The translations under genes and the position numbers were made by a program. Under the pieces are notes generated by a model. That model was not told the origin of the DNA, ran no database searches, and was given only the letters and a program-made list of their open reading frames with translations. Shown here one piece after another: positions 1 to 7,394 of a DNA stretch of 64,000 nt (its first letter is position 1; each line of letters starts with the position of its first letter). Origin of the DNA: Alphaproteobacteria bacterium (GTDB lineage Bacteria; Pseudomonadota; Alphaproteobacteria; Ferrovibrionales; Ferrovibrionaceae); NCBI GenBank assembly GCA_018336035.1, contig JAGXRD010000147.1:1-64000 (forward strand). The letters run 5' to 3'.

Positions 1-241
1 CCTGAGTGGCGCCGACCTGAGGAGCGCCGTCCTGAGTGGCGCCGACCTGAGTGGCGCCGTCCTGAGGAGCGCCGACCTCAGCCGCGCCGACCTCAGCCGC
101 GCCGACCTGAGGAGCGCCGACCTCAGCCGCGCCGTCCTGAGTGGCGCCGACCTGAGGAGCGCCGTCCTGAGTGGCGCCGACCTGAGTGGCGCCGTCCTGA
201 GGAGCGCCGACCTGAGTGGCGCCGTCCTGAGTGGCGCCGTC
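1..241 (+). repeat. 15-bp tandem coding repeats (16 units)
   Basis: Sixteen 15-bp units built from a few near-identical types (CTGAGTGGCGCCGAC, CTGAGGAGCGCCGTC, CTCAGCCGCGCCGAC) encode the pentapeptides of the overlapping gene. Similarity at DNA level, including synonymous positions, suggests recent slippage or recombination rather than old divergence. The array continues beyond the left edge. Confidence 0.9.
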
Positions 242-541
242 CTGCCCCCGATCCCGGTTGTTCCGGATATCGACAAGGCAGTCCTTGCCGCCATCGAAGC
301 AGGCGGCGAACTGGAAATGGGCGGGTGGCATGTCTGCGAAACGACCCATTGTCGTGCAGGCTGGCACATCCACCTGGCCGGTAAGGCAGGTTACGATCTT
401 GAAGCCGCCATCGGGTCCGCAGCGGCCGGTGCGCTGATATACGCGGCTTCGGCTCCGGACCTGCCGGTGCCGGATTTCTACTGCAGCAACGAAAAAGCGA
501 TGGCGGATCTACGCGAGCGTGCCGAGAGGATTTCGGTATGA
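1..541 (+). CDS. Pentapeptide-repeat protein, 5' end outside the window
   Basis: The gene is open from the left edge and stops with TGA at 539-541. Sixteen consecutive pentapeptides are readable (for example [15 protein letters not shown]), the A(D/N)LXX pattern that forms a right-handed quadrilateral beta-helix. A non-repeat tail of about 100 residues follows, beginning [13 protein letters not shown] and containing [11 protein letters not shown]. Tails like this are common on phage pentapeptide proteins, but their function is unknown to me. The stop overlaps the next start (ATGA), so it is the first visible gene of the phage operon. The true start and the total repeat number lie outside the window. 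Some family members mimic DNA or bind topoisomerases, but nothing here allows that claim. Confidence 0.85.
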   Translation, partial: LSGADLRSAVLSGADLSGAVLRSADLSRADLSRADLRSADLSRAVLSGADLRSAVLSGADLSGAVLRSADLSGAVLSGAVLPPIPVVPDIDKAVLAAIEAGGELEMGGWHVCETTHCRAGWHIHLAGKAGYDLEAAIGSAAAGALIYAASAPDLPVPDFYCSNEKAMADLRERAERISV

Positions 542-876
542 AAAAGCACATCAATTTCGCCGACCTGCGGATCGCCAACGAGGTTCGACAGCAGGAATGG
601 GACGTCGGCAATCAACTGACGCTCTCCTACCGCGGCAACGAGCTTGCCGGTGAAGTTGGCGAAGCCTGCAACGTCCTGAAAAAGCTGGAGCGTGAGCGAC
701 TTGGCATTCGCGGTTCGCGCGCTTCGCTGGAAGACGCGGCCGACGAACTGGCTGATGTGGTCATTTGCGTTGACCTGATTGCCATGTCGCTGGGTCTTGA
801 TCTGGCTGACGTGGTGCAGCGCAAGTTCAACACCACATCTGAGAAGTACGGGCTGAAAACCCGGCTGGTGGTGTGA
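538..876 (+). CDS. MazG-like nucleotide pyrophosphohydrolase
   Basis: A 112-residue protein with the all-alpha NTP pyrophosphohydrolase signature. The first helix has acidic residues in [11 protein letters not shown] (about residues 35-45). The second has [17 protein letters not shown] (about 63-79), giving the EExxE...ExxD metal-binding arrangement. The family hydrolyses (d)NTPs to (d)NMP and pyrophosphate. The start is fixed by an ATGA overlap with the pentapeptide gene. Together with the following HD and DUF5664 genes it forms a nucleotide-pool block, a common phage cargo that cleans up or redirects dNTPs. The exact substrate cannot be read from sequence. Confidence 0.8.
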   Translation: MKKHINFADLRIANEVRQQEWDVGNQLTLSYRGNELAGEVGEACNVLKKLERERLGIRGSRASLEDAADELADVVICVDLIAMSLGLDLADVVQRKFNTTSEKYGLKTRLVV

Positions 877-895
877 CGTGTTGGCCGCCACGGAC

Positions 896-1447
896 ATGAC
901 CCGCAATGACTGGATCCAGACCTACACCGGTCGTGCTTATTTTCCGGCTGCACCGCGGGCGGAAGACGTGGATATCCGCGACATCGCGCACGCCTTATCG
1001 ATGCTGTGCCGTTATACCGGCCATGTGACGCGATTCTACAGTGTGGCCGAGCATAGCATTCACGTCTCGAACCTGGTGCCGCCGGAAGACGCGTTGGCGG
1101 GTCTGCTGCATGACGGCACGGAAGCCTATTGCAACGACCTGGCCAGCCCGTTCAAACGTCATCTGCCGGACTACAAGGCAGCCGAGGCCCGCAACTGGCT
1201 GGCGATCGCCGAGCATTTCAGTCTGTCACCGGATCTGCCGCAGTCGGTTCACGACGCCGATTACGCAATGCTGTTCGCCGAGAAGGCGCAGCTGTTCCAA
1301 CATCCGCCGCCCATGGACTGGGCGATTCAGCCGCGGGGCGCCGTGCCTGATGTTGGGACGCTTGGCATGGTGCCGATGGTCGCTGAATACGCTTTTCTTC
1401 GCCGCTACAGGGAGTTGACGCATGGTCGCTACATTAAACTCGCGTGA
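896..1447 (+). CDS. HD-domain phosphohydrolase (YfbR-like)
   Basis: A 183-residue protein with HD-superfamily metal ligands: H in YSVAEHSIHV, the HD pair in GLLHDGTEAY and a later D in VHDADYAML. The opening WIQTYTGRAYFP is typical of phage and YfbR-type 5'-deoxynucleotidase-like proteins, which dephosphorylate dNMPs. I chose ATG 896 because the family motif begins right after it. A GTG at 878 would add six residues. The 3' end overlaps the next gene by 26 bases, consistent with one operon. Substrate preference is inferred from the family only. Confidence 0.78.
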   Translation: MTRNDWIQTYTGRAYFPAAPRAEDVDIRDIAHALSMLCRYTGHVTRFYSVAEHSIHVSNLVPPEDALAGLLHDGTEAYCNDLASPFKRHLPDYKAAEARNWLAIAEHFSLSPDLPQSVHDADYAMLFAEKAQLFQHPPPMDWAIQPRGAVPDVGTLGMVPMVAEYAFLRRYRELTHGRYIKLA

Positions 1448-1943
1448 TCAGTCTGCCGTCGGCGATGTAACAAGCGATGCCCGCGGCAGCGGTGCGCGGT
1501 TCAACACCGGCAAGCCGCCAATGGAACTGATTCCGGTTTCGGTGATCGCCGCTGCCGAGCGTGAACGCGGCGTGCCGGCCCGGTGGGCGGTGCATGTCCT
1601 CGATCTTCTGGGTCAGTGGCAGGCGGGCACGCGGTCGGCGGCCCAGGTGCTGGCCGAGATGCCGGTGGATGTCTGGACCGACTGTGCCCTGATCTTCGAC
1701 TACGGCCGGAAAAAGTATGCTGAATGGAACTGGGCGAAGGGTATGGCCTGGTCCGTGCCAACCGCCTGCGCGGTCCGTCATCTGTTGGCGATCCTGCGCG
1801 GTGAACAGAACGATCCGGAAAGTGGTCTGCCGCACCGCGGCCATGTTGCCTGCAACCTGGTCATGCTCGCTCTGTTCGAAACCACCTATCGGGAGGGCGA
1901 TGACCGTCCGATTCAGTGGTTATCCACAAGGGAAATCGTTTGA
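1422..1943 (+). CDS. DUF5664 protein (dATP/dGTP diphosphohydrolase N-terminal-type domain)
   Basis: A 173-residue protein. After a polar N-terminus comes RFNTGKPPMELIPVSVI (about residues 26-42), the opening of DUF5664 domains. These are annotated as dATP/dGTP diphosphohydrolase N-terminal domains in phages that alter purine deoxynucleotides. The KYAEWNWAKGMAW and HRGHVACNLVML segments are also family-typical. It is the third nucleotide-handling gene in a row. Whether it is catalytic or binds nucleotides is not shown by the sequence. The start lies inside the 3' end of the HD gene. Confidence 0.72.
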   Translation: MVATLNSRDQSAVGDVTSDARGSGARFNTGKPPMELIPVSVIAAAERERGVPARWAVHVLDLLGQWQAGTRSAAQVLAEMPVDVWTDCALIFDYGRKKYAEWNWAKGMAWSVPTACAVRHLLAILRGEQNDPESGLPHRGHVACNLVMLALFETTYREGDDRPIQWLSTREIV

Positions 1944-2058
1944 ACTTAGGATAACGGTCATATAATGTTCGCTCCTGTTCTTTTTAGTTATGGAATTATT
2001 TGCGGCCAAGCTGACTACCCGCTTAGGCTGCAACTGTCCCTAGTATAACCGTTCATAA
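1940..2058 (+). promoter_or_regulatory. AT-rich promoter/operator region before the phage helicase
   Basis: This is the one clearly AT-rich gap in the left phage block. TATAAT at 1961-1966 is a perfect -10 box. TTGAAC at 1940-1945 is a possible -35, but the 15-bp spacer is short. Two similar elements, ATAACGGTCATA (1951-1962) and ATAACCGTTCATA (2045-2057), flank the gap and could be repressor or activator sites. The second ends just before the helicase start. Confidence 0.4.
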
Positions 2059-2073
2059 TTGCGTGTAGTTCTC

Positions 2074-3486
2074 ATGAACACGTTGTTCCCGTACCAGAAA
2101 GGGGGAAGCGAATGGCTGGCATCGAAACGATACGCGTTACTGGCAGACGAGATGGGACTGGGCAAATCGGCCCAGGCCGTCGTCGCCTCGGACCTGTTGA
2201 ACGCCAGGCCGGTTCTGATCCTTTGCCCAGCGGTGGCCCGCTACAACTGGATGCGGGAGTGGCAGAAGTTTTCATCGCGCACCTCGAATATTGCTGTAGT
2301 GATCCAGGCAGCCGACGCGAGCGCGATTGCCTCCGCCGACGTGACGATCTGCTCTTACGACTTGACCGCAAACAACGCGGTTATGGCGCAACTCTCGCGT
2401 CGGCGTTGGGCCGCCTGTTTTCTCGATGAATGCCACTTCCTGAAAAGTGCCGGCGCTGGCCGCGCCAAGGCGGTGATGGGGAAGAACGGCATCATCCATC
2501 GCTGTGATCGGGTCTGGGCGCTGAGCGGCACACCGGCGCCGAACCATTCGGGTGAGTTGTGGATTCTGCTGTATGTGTTCGGCGTTACGACGTTGACCGA
2601 CCGCCAGTTCATGGAGCGTTACACAGTCGAGGAAGAAGTGCAGTTCCGGGGTGGGGGCGGGCATCTGCGGTCGAAAATGGTGGTCCGCGGGAACCGCAAC
2701 GTTGACGAGTTGAAGGCCATTTTGCAGCCCGTGATGCTGCGTCGTAAGAAGGACCAGGTGATGACCGAACTACCGAAGATTTTCTATCAGGATGTCGTGG
2801 TCGAGCCGCGAGACGTGCCGATCGAGGTGAAAGAAAAGCACTTTGCCAATTACATCATCCAGCCCAAGCAGTTCGGCATTGATATCGATGCGCAGCAGCG
2901 TGCGTTGCAAACCCTGGTTGCCGATCTCGGACTGGGCAACGATGGCATGAAGATCCTGGAAGGTTTGGACCCTAAGGTGAAGACCCTTCGCCGCTGGATC
3001 GGTCTGCAGAAGGTCTATTCGGTGCTGGACATGGTGCGCGGTGAGCTCGAATCCGGCGCCTACGAGAAGATTGTGCTGTTCGGGGTTCATCGTTGCGTGA
3101 TCGAAGAACTGCAGGAGGGCCTGAAGGACTTTGGCGCCGTGTCGATCTACGGTGGTACCGACCCCAAGCGCCGCGACCGGGCTGTGAAACGGTTCCAGGA
3201 AGATCCGCGCTGCCGTGTTTTCGTTGGCCAGACTGTGGCGGCAGGCACGGCGATCACCCTGACCGCGGCGCACCATGTCGGTGTGGTGGAAGCTGACTGG
3301 GTGCCCGCCAACAACCAGCAGGCCGTGATGCGGGTGCATCGCATCGGCCAGACAAAGCCCGTCACCGTGCGGTTTTTCTCGATGGCCAACAGTGTCGACG
3401 AGCGCGTTCAGCAGGTGCTGAAACGCAAGACCCGCGACCTGACCGAGCTCTTTGACACCCCTGCCGATCCTTTTTCTGAAGATTGA
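2074..3486 (+). CDS. SNF2-family DEAD/DEAH-box helicase
   Basis: A 470-residue two-RecA-domain ATPase. Domain 1 has Walker A in DEMGLGKSAQ (about residues 25-34), motif II FLDECHFLK (about 117) and motif III in WALSGTPAPN. Domain 2 has motif V around VGQTVAAGTAITLT and motif VI VMRVHRIGQTKPV (about 417). This is the short SNF2 form seen in phage replication modules, without chromatin-type accessory domains. It translocates on DNA using ATP, probably in phage replication or recombination. ATG 2074 gives MNTLFPYQKGG, the usual start; a TTG at 2059 is an in-frame alternative. It lies downstream of the AT-rich promoter-like gap. Confidence 0.9.
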   Translation: MNTLFPYQKGGSEWLASKRYALLADEMGLGKSAQAVVASDLLNARPVLILCPAVARYNWMREWQKFSSRTSNIAVVIQAADASAIASADVTICSYDLTANNAVMAQLSRRRWAACFLDECHFLKSAGAGRAKAVMGKNGIIHRCDRVWALSGTPAPNHSGELWILLYVFGVTTLTDRQFMERYTVEEEVQFRGGGGHLRSKMVVRGNRNVDELKAILQPVMLRRKKDQVMTELPKIFYQDVVVEPRDVPIEVKEKHFANYIIQPKQFGIDIDAQQRALQTLVADLGLGNDGMKILEGLDPKVKTLRRWIGLQKVYSVLDMVRGELESGAYEKIVLFGVHRCVIEELQEGLKDFGAVSIYGGTDPKRRDRAVKRFQEDPRCRVFVGQTVAAGTAITLTAAHHVGVVEADWVPANNQQAVMRVHRIGQTKPVTVRFFSMANSVDERVQQVLKRKTRDLTELFDTPADPFSED

Positions 3487-3507
3487 TGTTGCTTATTTCG
3501 CAACATC
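3485..3507 (+). promoter_or_regulatory. Perfect inverted repeat after the helicase gene
   Basis: GATGTTGC (3485-3492) and GCAACATC (3500-3507) are perfect reverse complements around the 7-base loop TTATTTC. The repeat starts on the helicase stop codon. No T-run follows, so it is not a normal intrinsic terminator. Its core (GTTGC, 7 bases, GCAAC) recurs at 9557-9573, and the first 12 bases recur at 6613. It could be an operator or an mRNA hairpin. Confidence 0.55.
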
Positions 3508-3542
3508 GGCGTACCGTGGCAACAACCCGAAAGGAATCATCC

Positions 3543-4061
3543 ATGTCTGTCCATATCTCGATTGACGCTGAAACCGCTGAAGACGCCCGCCGCGAAATGG
3601 CTGTCCTGCTGGGCCAGCCGGTCACCGAAATCAGCGGCGCTCCGACCATCGACCTGCCTGCCCCCGGCGTCATCCCGCCCGCGCAGCTGGCCGAAACCGG
3701 CGCCGCCCGCAAGCCGGGCCGCCCGCGCACCAAACCTGCAGAATCCGAGACCCCCGTTGCCGCTCCTTCCCCTGAACCCAACAGCGGGGAATCTGCGCCG
3801 GCCGAAGCCGCGTCGTCTTCCGATGCTGCGACTTCGGCCGGTCCTTCTTCAGCCGACAAGCCGGCGGAAGAAACCCTCACCTTCGAAGACGTGAAGAAGC
3901 TGCTGCAGGATCTGAACGCGAAGATCGGCGGCAATGCCGGCCTGGAAGCGGTCAGCGCCATCCTGGCGGAACACGGCATGTCGAAGGTGAAGGAGCTCGC
4001 CGAGCATCCCGAGCATTTCGGCGCCATCGCGCTGAAGTGCCGCGCCAAGATCGCCGCGTAA
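3543..4061 (+). CDS. Phage protein of unknown function with Pro/Ala-rich linker
   Basis: A 172-residue protein in three parts. An N-terminal beta-alpha segment (MSVHISIDAETAEDARREM, about 1-45) is followed by a low-complexity Ala/Pro/Ser/Glu linker (about 50-110). A compact C-terminal helical segment comes last (LTFEDVKKLLQDLNAKIG to the end). C-terminal segments of this kind recur in phage early-region proteins, but I cannot name a function. The start at 3543 is supported by AAAGGA about 8 bases upstream. An upstream in-frame ATG at 3483 overlaps the helicase stop and is less likely. It lies downstream of the hairpin at 3485-3507. Confidence 0.65.
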   Translation: MSVHISIDAETAEDARREMAVLLGQPVTEISGAPTIDLPAPGVIPPAQLAETGAARKPGRPRTKPAESETPVAAPSPEPNSGESAPAEAASSSDAATSAGPSSADKPAEETLTFEDVKKLLQDLNAKIGGNAGLEAVSAILAEHGMSKVKELAEHPEHFGAIALKCRAKIAA

Positions 4062-4066
4062 GCGTC

Positions 4067-4249
4067 GTGCATCTGGTCTCCCTCGATACCGCGACCGGCC
4101 GGCTGAACCGGTATGCCACAAAGCCTGGCGCCAAGCCGGTGCCTGATGGGGCTGCCCAGTTCGAAGGCTGGGAACAGGTCCAGAATGGCCGGTCGTGGAT
4201 CGAGGAAGACACGGTCCATCTTTTTCGCAAAACAGGAAACACCGCATGA
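4067..4249 (+). CDS. Small phage protein, unknown
   Basis: About 60 residues if GTG 4067 is used (beginning HLVSLDTATGRLNRYATKPG). It fits tightly between neighbours and overlaps the next start by ATGA at 4246-4249, which is the main support that it is translated. GTG 4037 would extend it into the previous gene. No known domain is recognised. The start is uncertain and no clear Shine-Dalgarno is seen. Confidence 0.45.
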   Translation: MHLVSLDTATGRLNRYATKPGAKPVPDGAAQFEGWEQVQNGRSWIEEDTVHLFRKTGNTA

Positions 4250-4548
4250 ATCGCCGTGAAGCCACTTTCATTCCGATGGTGTTTGACGCTTTCAAGCCTA
4301 TGCGTTTCATCGCTCCGCTCGCTCTGCCTTTGGGCATCCGTCCGGAAGACACATCGCCGGAAGCATTTGTCGCCCGCAGGAATCTGCACAGCGTGGCCGC
4401 GTCGATCAATCCGAAGGGCTACCGCACACCCGGCAAGAAGCGCGGGATCACCAAGGCGCCAGCCAAACGGGACCGCAGTGAGCGTCTCGCTTTCCTGGCT
4501 CGTATGCAGCGCGGCCACAGCACCGCGAACTTCATGGGTGTCGCATGA
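4246..4548 (+). CDS. Small basic phage protein, unknown
   Basis: A 100-residue protein starting MNRREATFIPMVFDAF, with a basic second half (GYRTPGKKRGITKAPAKRDRSERL) that could contact nucleic acid. No domain is recognised. Both ends overlap neighbours by ATGA (4246-4249 and 4545-4548), which strongly supports translational coupling in the phage operon. AACAGGAAAC upstream offers a weak ribosome site. Confidence 0.6.
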   Translation: MNRREATFIPMVFDAFKPMRFIAPLALPLGIRPEDTSPEAFVARRNLHSVAASINPKGYRTPGKKRGITKAPAKRDRSERLAFLARMQRGHSTANFMGVA

Positions 4549-4808
4549 CCGATACGCCTGCCAAACCCGGCCATAATTCCGGCGGTGTCGCCGGCGATCA
4601 ACTTCGATCCCTCGTCGCTCGTATCGAGCGGCTGGAGGAAGAAAAGAAGGGGCTCTCTGACGATATCAGGGAAATCTATGCCGAAGTGAAAGCCCACGGT
4701 TTCGACCCCAAGATCGTTCGCCAGGTCGTGCGCCTGCGCAAGCTGGACAGCGCCGATCTGGCCGAACAGCAAGCACTTCTCGAACGCTATATGGAGGTGT
4801 TCGGGTGA
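4545..4808 (+). CDS. GapR-like DNA-binding protein (DUF2312)
   Basis: An 87-residue coiled-coil protein of the GapR/DUF2312 family. The signatures are LRSLVARIERLEEEKKGL, the SDDIREIYAEVKAHGFD segment and VRQVVRLRKLD near the C-terminus. Chromosomal GapR is an alphaproteobacterial nucleoid protein that binds overtwisted AT-rich DNA ahead of replication forks. The phage copy lies directly before the nuclease and ssDNA-binding genes, so it may act during phage replication or modify host GapR function. It overlaps the previous gene by ATGA and the next by GTGA. Confidence 0.85.
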   Translation: MTDTPAKPGHNSGGVAGDQLRSLVARIERLEEEKKGLSDDIREIYAEVKAHGFDPKIVRQVVRLRKLDSADLAEQQALLERYMEVFG

Positions 4809-6010
4809 GCGCACATTCCCGTATCGGCGCCAGCAGCATGTATCGCTGGAGCGCCTGTCCCGGTTCCGTCCGGCTGTCGCAGGGCGTTGCCAAGACCACC
4901 AGCGCCTATGCCGAGGAAGGCAGCGACGCGCATGCGCTTGCCGCCGAATGCCTGGCCAAGCGTACAGACCCGCGAAAATATGTCGGCCTGGAAGTCAGTC
5001 TCGACGGTCGGACCTTCAAGGTTGACCGCGAGATGGCCGATGCCGTCGATACCTATGTTCGGCATATCTGGGCCGATTTCGAAGCCGAGGACCAGGACTT
5101 CATCGAGCAGCGTTTCGATCTGTCCGCCGTACATCCGGGCTGCTTTGGCACCGCCGACCATGTGCGCTGGCGGGCATCCAAGGGCCTGTTGATCGTGCGC
5201 GACTACAAGCATGGCGCCGGCGTCCCGGTGAACGTGGTCGAAAACAGCCAGCTGAAGTATTACGCGCTCGGCGCCCTGCTGGCGCTGAACCTGCCGGCCA
5301 AGACCGTGCGCATGGAAATCTGCCAGCCACGTTGTGAACACGCGGACGGCCCGATCCGTCACTACGACATCGACGCCATCGACCTGCTGGATTTCAAGAC
5401 CGACCTGAAGGCGTTCGCCGTGGCGACCGAGGCACCGGACGCACCGCTGGTGCCGGGCAATCACTGCCGGTTCTGTCCGGCAGCCGCCCTGTGTCCCGGC
5501 CTGAAAGACCGCGCACAGCAGATGGCCAAGCTGGAGTTTACCAAGGGACAACCCTACGACCCGGCGGAACTGCAGAAGGCGCTGGAAAGCCGCGAACCGC
5601 TGAAAGCCTGGATCAAGGCGCTGGACGAGTTCGCTTATGCCGAGGCCGAGGCTGGTCGTGGTGCGTCCTTTGGCCACAAGCTGGTCGCCAAGCGCGCGAT
5701 CCGCAGTTATGCCAGCGAAGGCGACGTGATCGAGGCGCTGCAGGCGCGTGCCATTCCCGACGACACGATCTTCGAACCGCGCAGCCTGCGGTCGCCGGCC
5801 CAGCTGGAAAAGGATCTGGGTAAAACCTTTTTCCCGAAACTGGAAGCCGAGCTCACCGAGAAGCGCCGCGAACTGCTGGGCGACGACGCGCCGCCGGTGC
5901 GCCTGATCATTTCTGAATCGAGCGGTAGCACGCTCGTACCGCTGGACGACAAACGGCCGGCGATCACCAAGTCGGCCAAGGAAGACTTCGCCGCCATCCC
6001 CCAACCGTAA
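4805..6010 (+). CDS. DUF2800 phage protein, PD-(D/E)XK nuclease-like
   Basis: A 401-residue protein of the DUF2800 family, part of the PD-(D/E)XK nuclease group (Cas4/AddB-like). The start RIGASSMYRWSACPGSVRLS is diagnostic. The core has DHVRW...LLIVRDYKHGAG (about residues 118-140), giving the D...(D/E)xK pattern. A cysteine cluster CRFCPAAALC (about 221-230) resembles the C-terminal iron-sulfur or zinc ligands of related nucleases. GTG 4805 overlaps the GapR stop. In many temperate phages DUF2800 sits directly before DUF2815 and PolA, exactly as here, which points to replication-coupled recombination. Confidence 0.85.
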   Translation: MSAHSRIGASSMYRWSACPGSVRLSQGVAKTTSAYAEEGSDAHALAAECLAKRTDPRKYVGLEVSLDGRTFKVDREMADAVDTYVRHIWADFEAEDQDFIEQRFDLSAVHPGCFGTADHVRWRASKGLLIVRDYKHGAGVPVNVVENSQLKYYALGALLALNLPAKTVRMEICQPRCEHADGPIRHYDIDAIDLLDFKTDLKAFAVATEAPDAPLVPGNHCRFCPAAALCPGLKDRAQQMAKLEFTKGQPYDPAELQKALESREPLKAWIKALDEFAYAEAEAGRGASFGHKLVAKRAIRSYASEGDVIEALQARAIPDDTIFEPRSLRSPAQLEKDLGKTFFPKLEAELTEKRRELLGDDAPPVRLIISESSGSTLVPLDDKRPAITKSAKEDFAAIPQP

Positions 6011-6024
6011 GAAAGGATACCCGC

Positions 6025-6609
6025 ATGGCTGTCACCCATGAATGCCGCGTCTCGTATGTTCACGTTTTCGAGGCGCAGAAGAACGACCTGTCCGGCGAAA
6101 TGGAATATTCCGTCGTCGGCATTTTCCCGGCCAACACCGACTTCACGTCGATGAAGAAGGATGCCGAGGAAGCCCTGGTCAAGAAGTTTGGCGCCGACAA
6201 GAAGAACTGGCCCGAGAATCTTCGCAATCCGTTCCGCAAGTGCAAGGAACGGTGGTCGATGAAGGACGGCAAGCAGGTCATTCCGGCCGGCTACGAGAAC
6301 GGCGACGACGTCTTCATCACCTTCAAGAAGGCGGCGAAGAACGGCAAGCCCGGTGTCGTCGACCACAACGTGATGGACATCATCGAACCGCAGCACTTCT
6401 ACTCGGGCTGCTACGCGAAGATTTCCTACAACGCCTATGCCTTCGACAAGAAGGGCAACAAGGGTGCGGGTTTCGGCCTGAACAACATCCAGAAGACGCG
6501 CGACGGCGATCCGCTCGGCGGTCGCAGCCGTCCGACCGACGACTTCAAGCCGGTCGAAGGTGCTGGCGCTGCAGCTGGCGGCGCCGGAGCGGGCTCTGTC
6601 TTCGACTAA
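6025..6609 (+). CDS. DUF2815 phage ssDNA-binding protein
   Basis: A 194-residue protein of the DUF2815 family, regarded as phage single-stranded DNA-binding proteins with an OB fold. It has CRVSYVHVFEAQ near the start, GYENGDDVFITF and HNVMDIIEPQHFYSGCYAKIS in the core. A flexible Gly/Ala tail ends in an acidic tip (GAGSVFD), as in other SSBs that recruit partners through the C-terminus. AGAAAGGA lies 8 bases before ATG 6025. It follows the nuclease gene and precedes PolA in the usual phage order. Confidence 0.85.
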   Translation: MAVTHECRVSYVHVFEAQKNDLSGEMEYSVVGIFPANTDFTSMKKDAEEALVKKFGADKKNWPENLRNPFRKCKERWSMKDGKQVIPAGYENGDDVFITFKKAAKNGKPGVVDHNVMDIIEPQHFYSGCYAKISYNAYAFDKKGNKGAGFGLNNIQKTRDGDPLGGRSRPTDDFKPVEGAGAAAGGAGAGSVFD

Positions 6610-6612
6610 ATT

Positions 6613-6657
6613 GTTGCTTATTTCACACCGTCAGCGCCCGGCAGCAATGTCGGGCGC
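6613..6657 (+). promoter_or_regulatory. Motif copy plus GC hairpin after the SSB gene
   Basis: GTTGCTTATTTC at 6613-6624 is an exact 12-base copy of 3488-3499 and again comes just after a stop codon. Then GCGCCCG (6634-6640) pairs with CGGGCGC (6651-6657), with TTCTTCC following. The hairpin could act as a weak terminator or attenuator; the T-run is poor. Confidence 0.45.
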
Positions 6658-6681
6658 TTCTTCCAGACGCAGGAGATACCC

Positions 6682-7095
6682 GTGAAAAAGATTTACTTCG
6701 CCCACTGCATGGCGGACTACGGTAACGAGCGTGAGCGTGCCGCGCTGAAGCTGCTGAAAGAGAAATTCCATATTGGCTGGGAGATCGTGAATCCCAGCGC
6801 GCCCGCAATCAGCGGCGCCTTCCAGGGTTCGCCGACCCGCAACAGCGACCCGATGGCCTTCTTCCGCAAGCTGGTGCAGGAGTGCGATGCCGTCGCCTTC
6901 CTGTTTAATCCAGGCGGCAAGAGCGTTGGCGCGAGTGTGGCAGTCGAGGTGCTGGAAGCCTTTGCCTGGGACAAGCCGGTCTGGGCTATCTCGATTCCGC
7001 CAAATATGGATGGCCATATCTGGCGGTCAAAGCACATGCCCATCGAGGTTCTGTCGATCGAACAAACCCGTGCTTTGATTGCGAGGGCCGCATGA
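6682..7095 (+). CDS. Nucleoside 2-deoxyribosyltransferase-like phage protein
   Basis: A 137-residue Rossmann-like protein. It begins KKIYFAHCMADYGNERER, the strand plus nucleotide-loop opening of this fold. It continues with CDAVAFLFNPGGKSVGASVAVEVLEAFAWDKPVW (given here only as a stretch at about residues 69-102), resembling the D...G(T/S)xxE...A...KPV pattern of nucleoside 2-deoxyribosyltransferases. The Glu in VAVEV sits at the catalytic position. The family swaps or cleaves bases on deoxynucleosides. GTG 6682 has AGGAG 7 bases upstream. The activity is inferred from fold-level resemblance; it might instead be a DUF4406-type nucleotide-binding protein. Confidence 0.6.
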   Translation: MKKIYFAHCMADYGNERERAALKLLKEKFHIGWEIVNPSAPAISGAFQGSPTRNSDPMAFFRKLVQECDAVAFLFNPGGKSVGASVAVEVLEAFAWDKPVWAISIPPNMDGHIWRSKHMPIEVLSIEQTRALIARAA

Positions 7096-7394
7096 CCGAT
7101 GCCCCGCACCCCATTGACGCCCTGATCCTGCTAGTCAACCAGCACCAGTGCAACATTCGCAACCTGTTCCAGAACCATAATGGCTGGCAGGCGAACATCG
7201 GCAACGGCACGGATGTCGCCGAGTTCGGCACCGGTGCAACGATGTACTGGGCGCTGGAAGATGCCGTCGAAAAGGCGATCGCCAAAGGGTTCATGAAGCG
7301 CGAGAAGCCGTCGTGGATCCGTGAGCCGAAGCCTGTTGCGGTGCTGGCTACCACTGCCGAGCCGAACGCCAGCCCAGATCCGTTCGATGACTGA
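7092..7394 (+). CDS. Small phage protein, unknown
   Basis: A 100-residue protein beginning MTDAPHPIDALILLVNQH and ending in an acidic tail (ASPDPFDD). The middle part (GTDVAEFGTGATMYWALEDAVEKAI) looks helical. No family is recognised. It overlaps the previous gene by ATGA and the polymerase start by 8 bases, so it is coupled within the operon. Proteins of this kind next to phage polymerases are usually unannotated. Confidence 0.55.
   Translation: MTDAPHPIDALILLVNQHQCNIRNLFQNHNGWQANIGNGTDVAEFGTGATMYWALEDAVEKAIAKGFMKREKPSWIREPKPVAVLATTAEPNASPDPFDD

Noticed and set aside
1-241. CRISPR array
   Set aside because: The units are contiguous, in-frame 15-bp coding repeats with no spacers.
123-611. 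Minus-strand frame with SGRR repeats opposite the pentapeptide array
   Set aside because: It is the antisense of the 15-bp repeats; the plus strand encodes a recognised fold and is coupled to the next gene.
4787-6004. 405-codon minus-strand frame opposite the DUF2800 gene
   Set aside because: Long antisense frames are common in GC-rich DNA; it has no recognisable motif, while the plus strand has family hallmarks.
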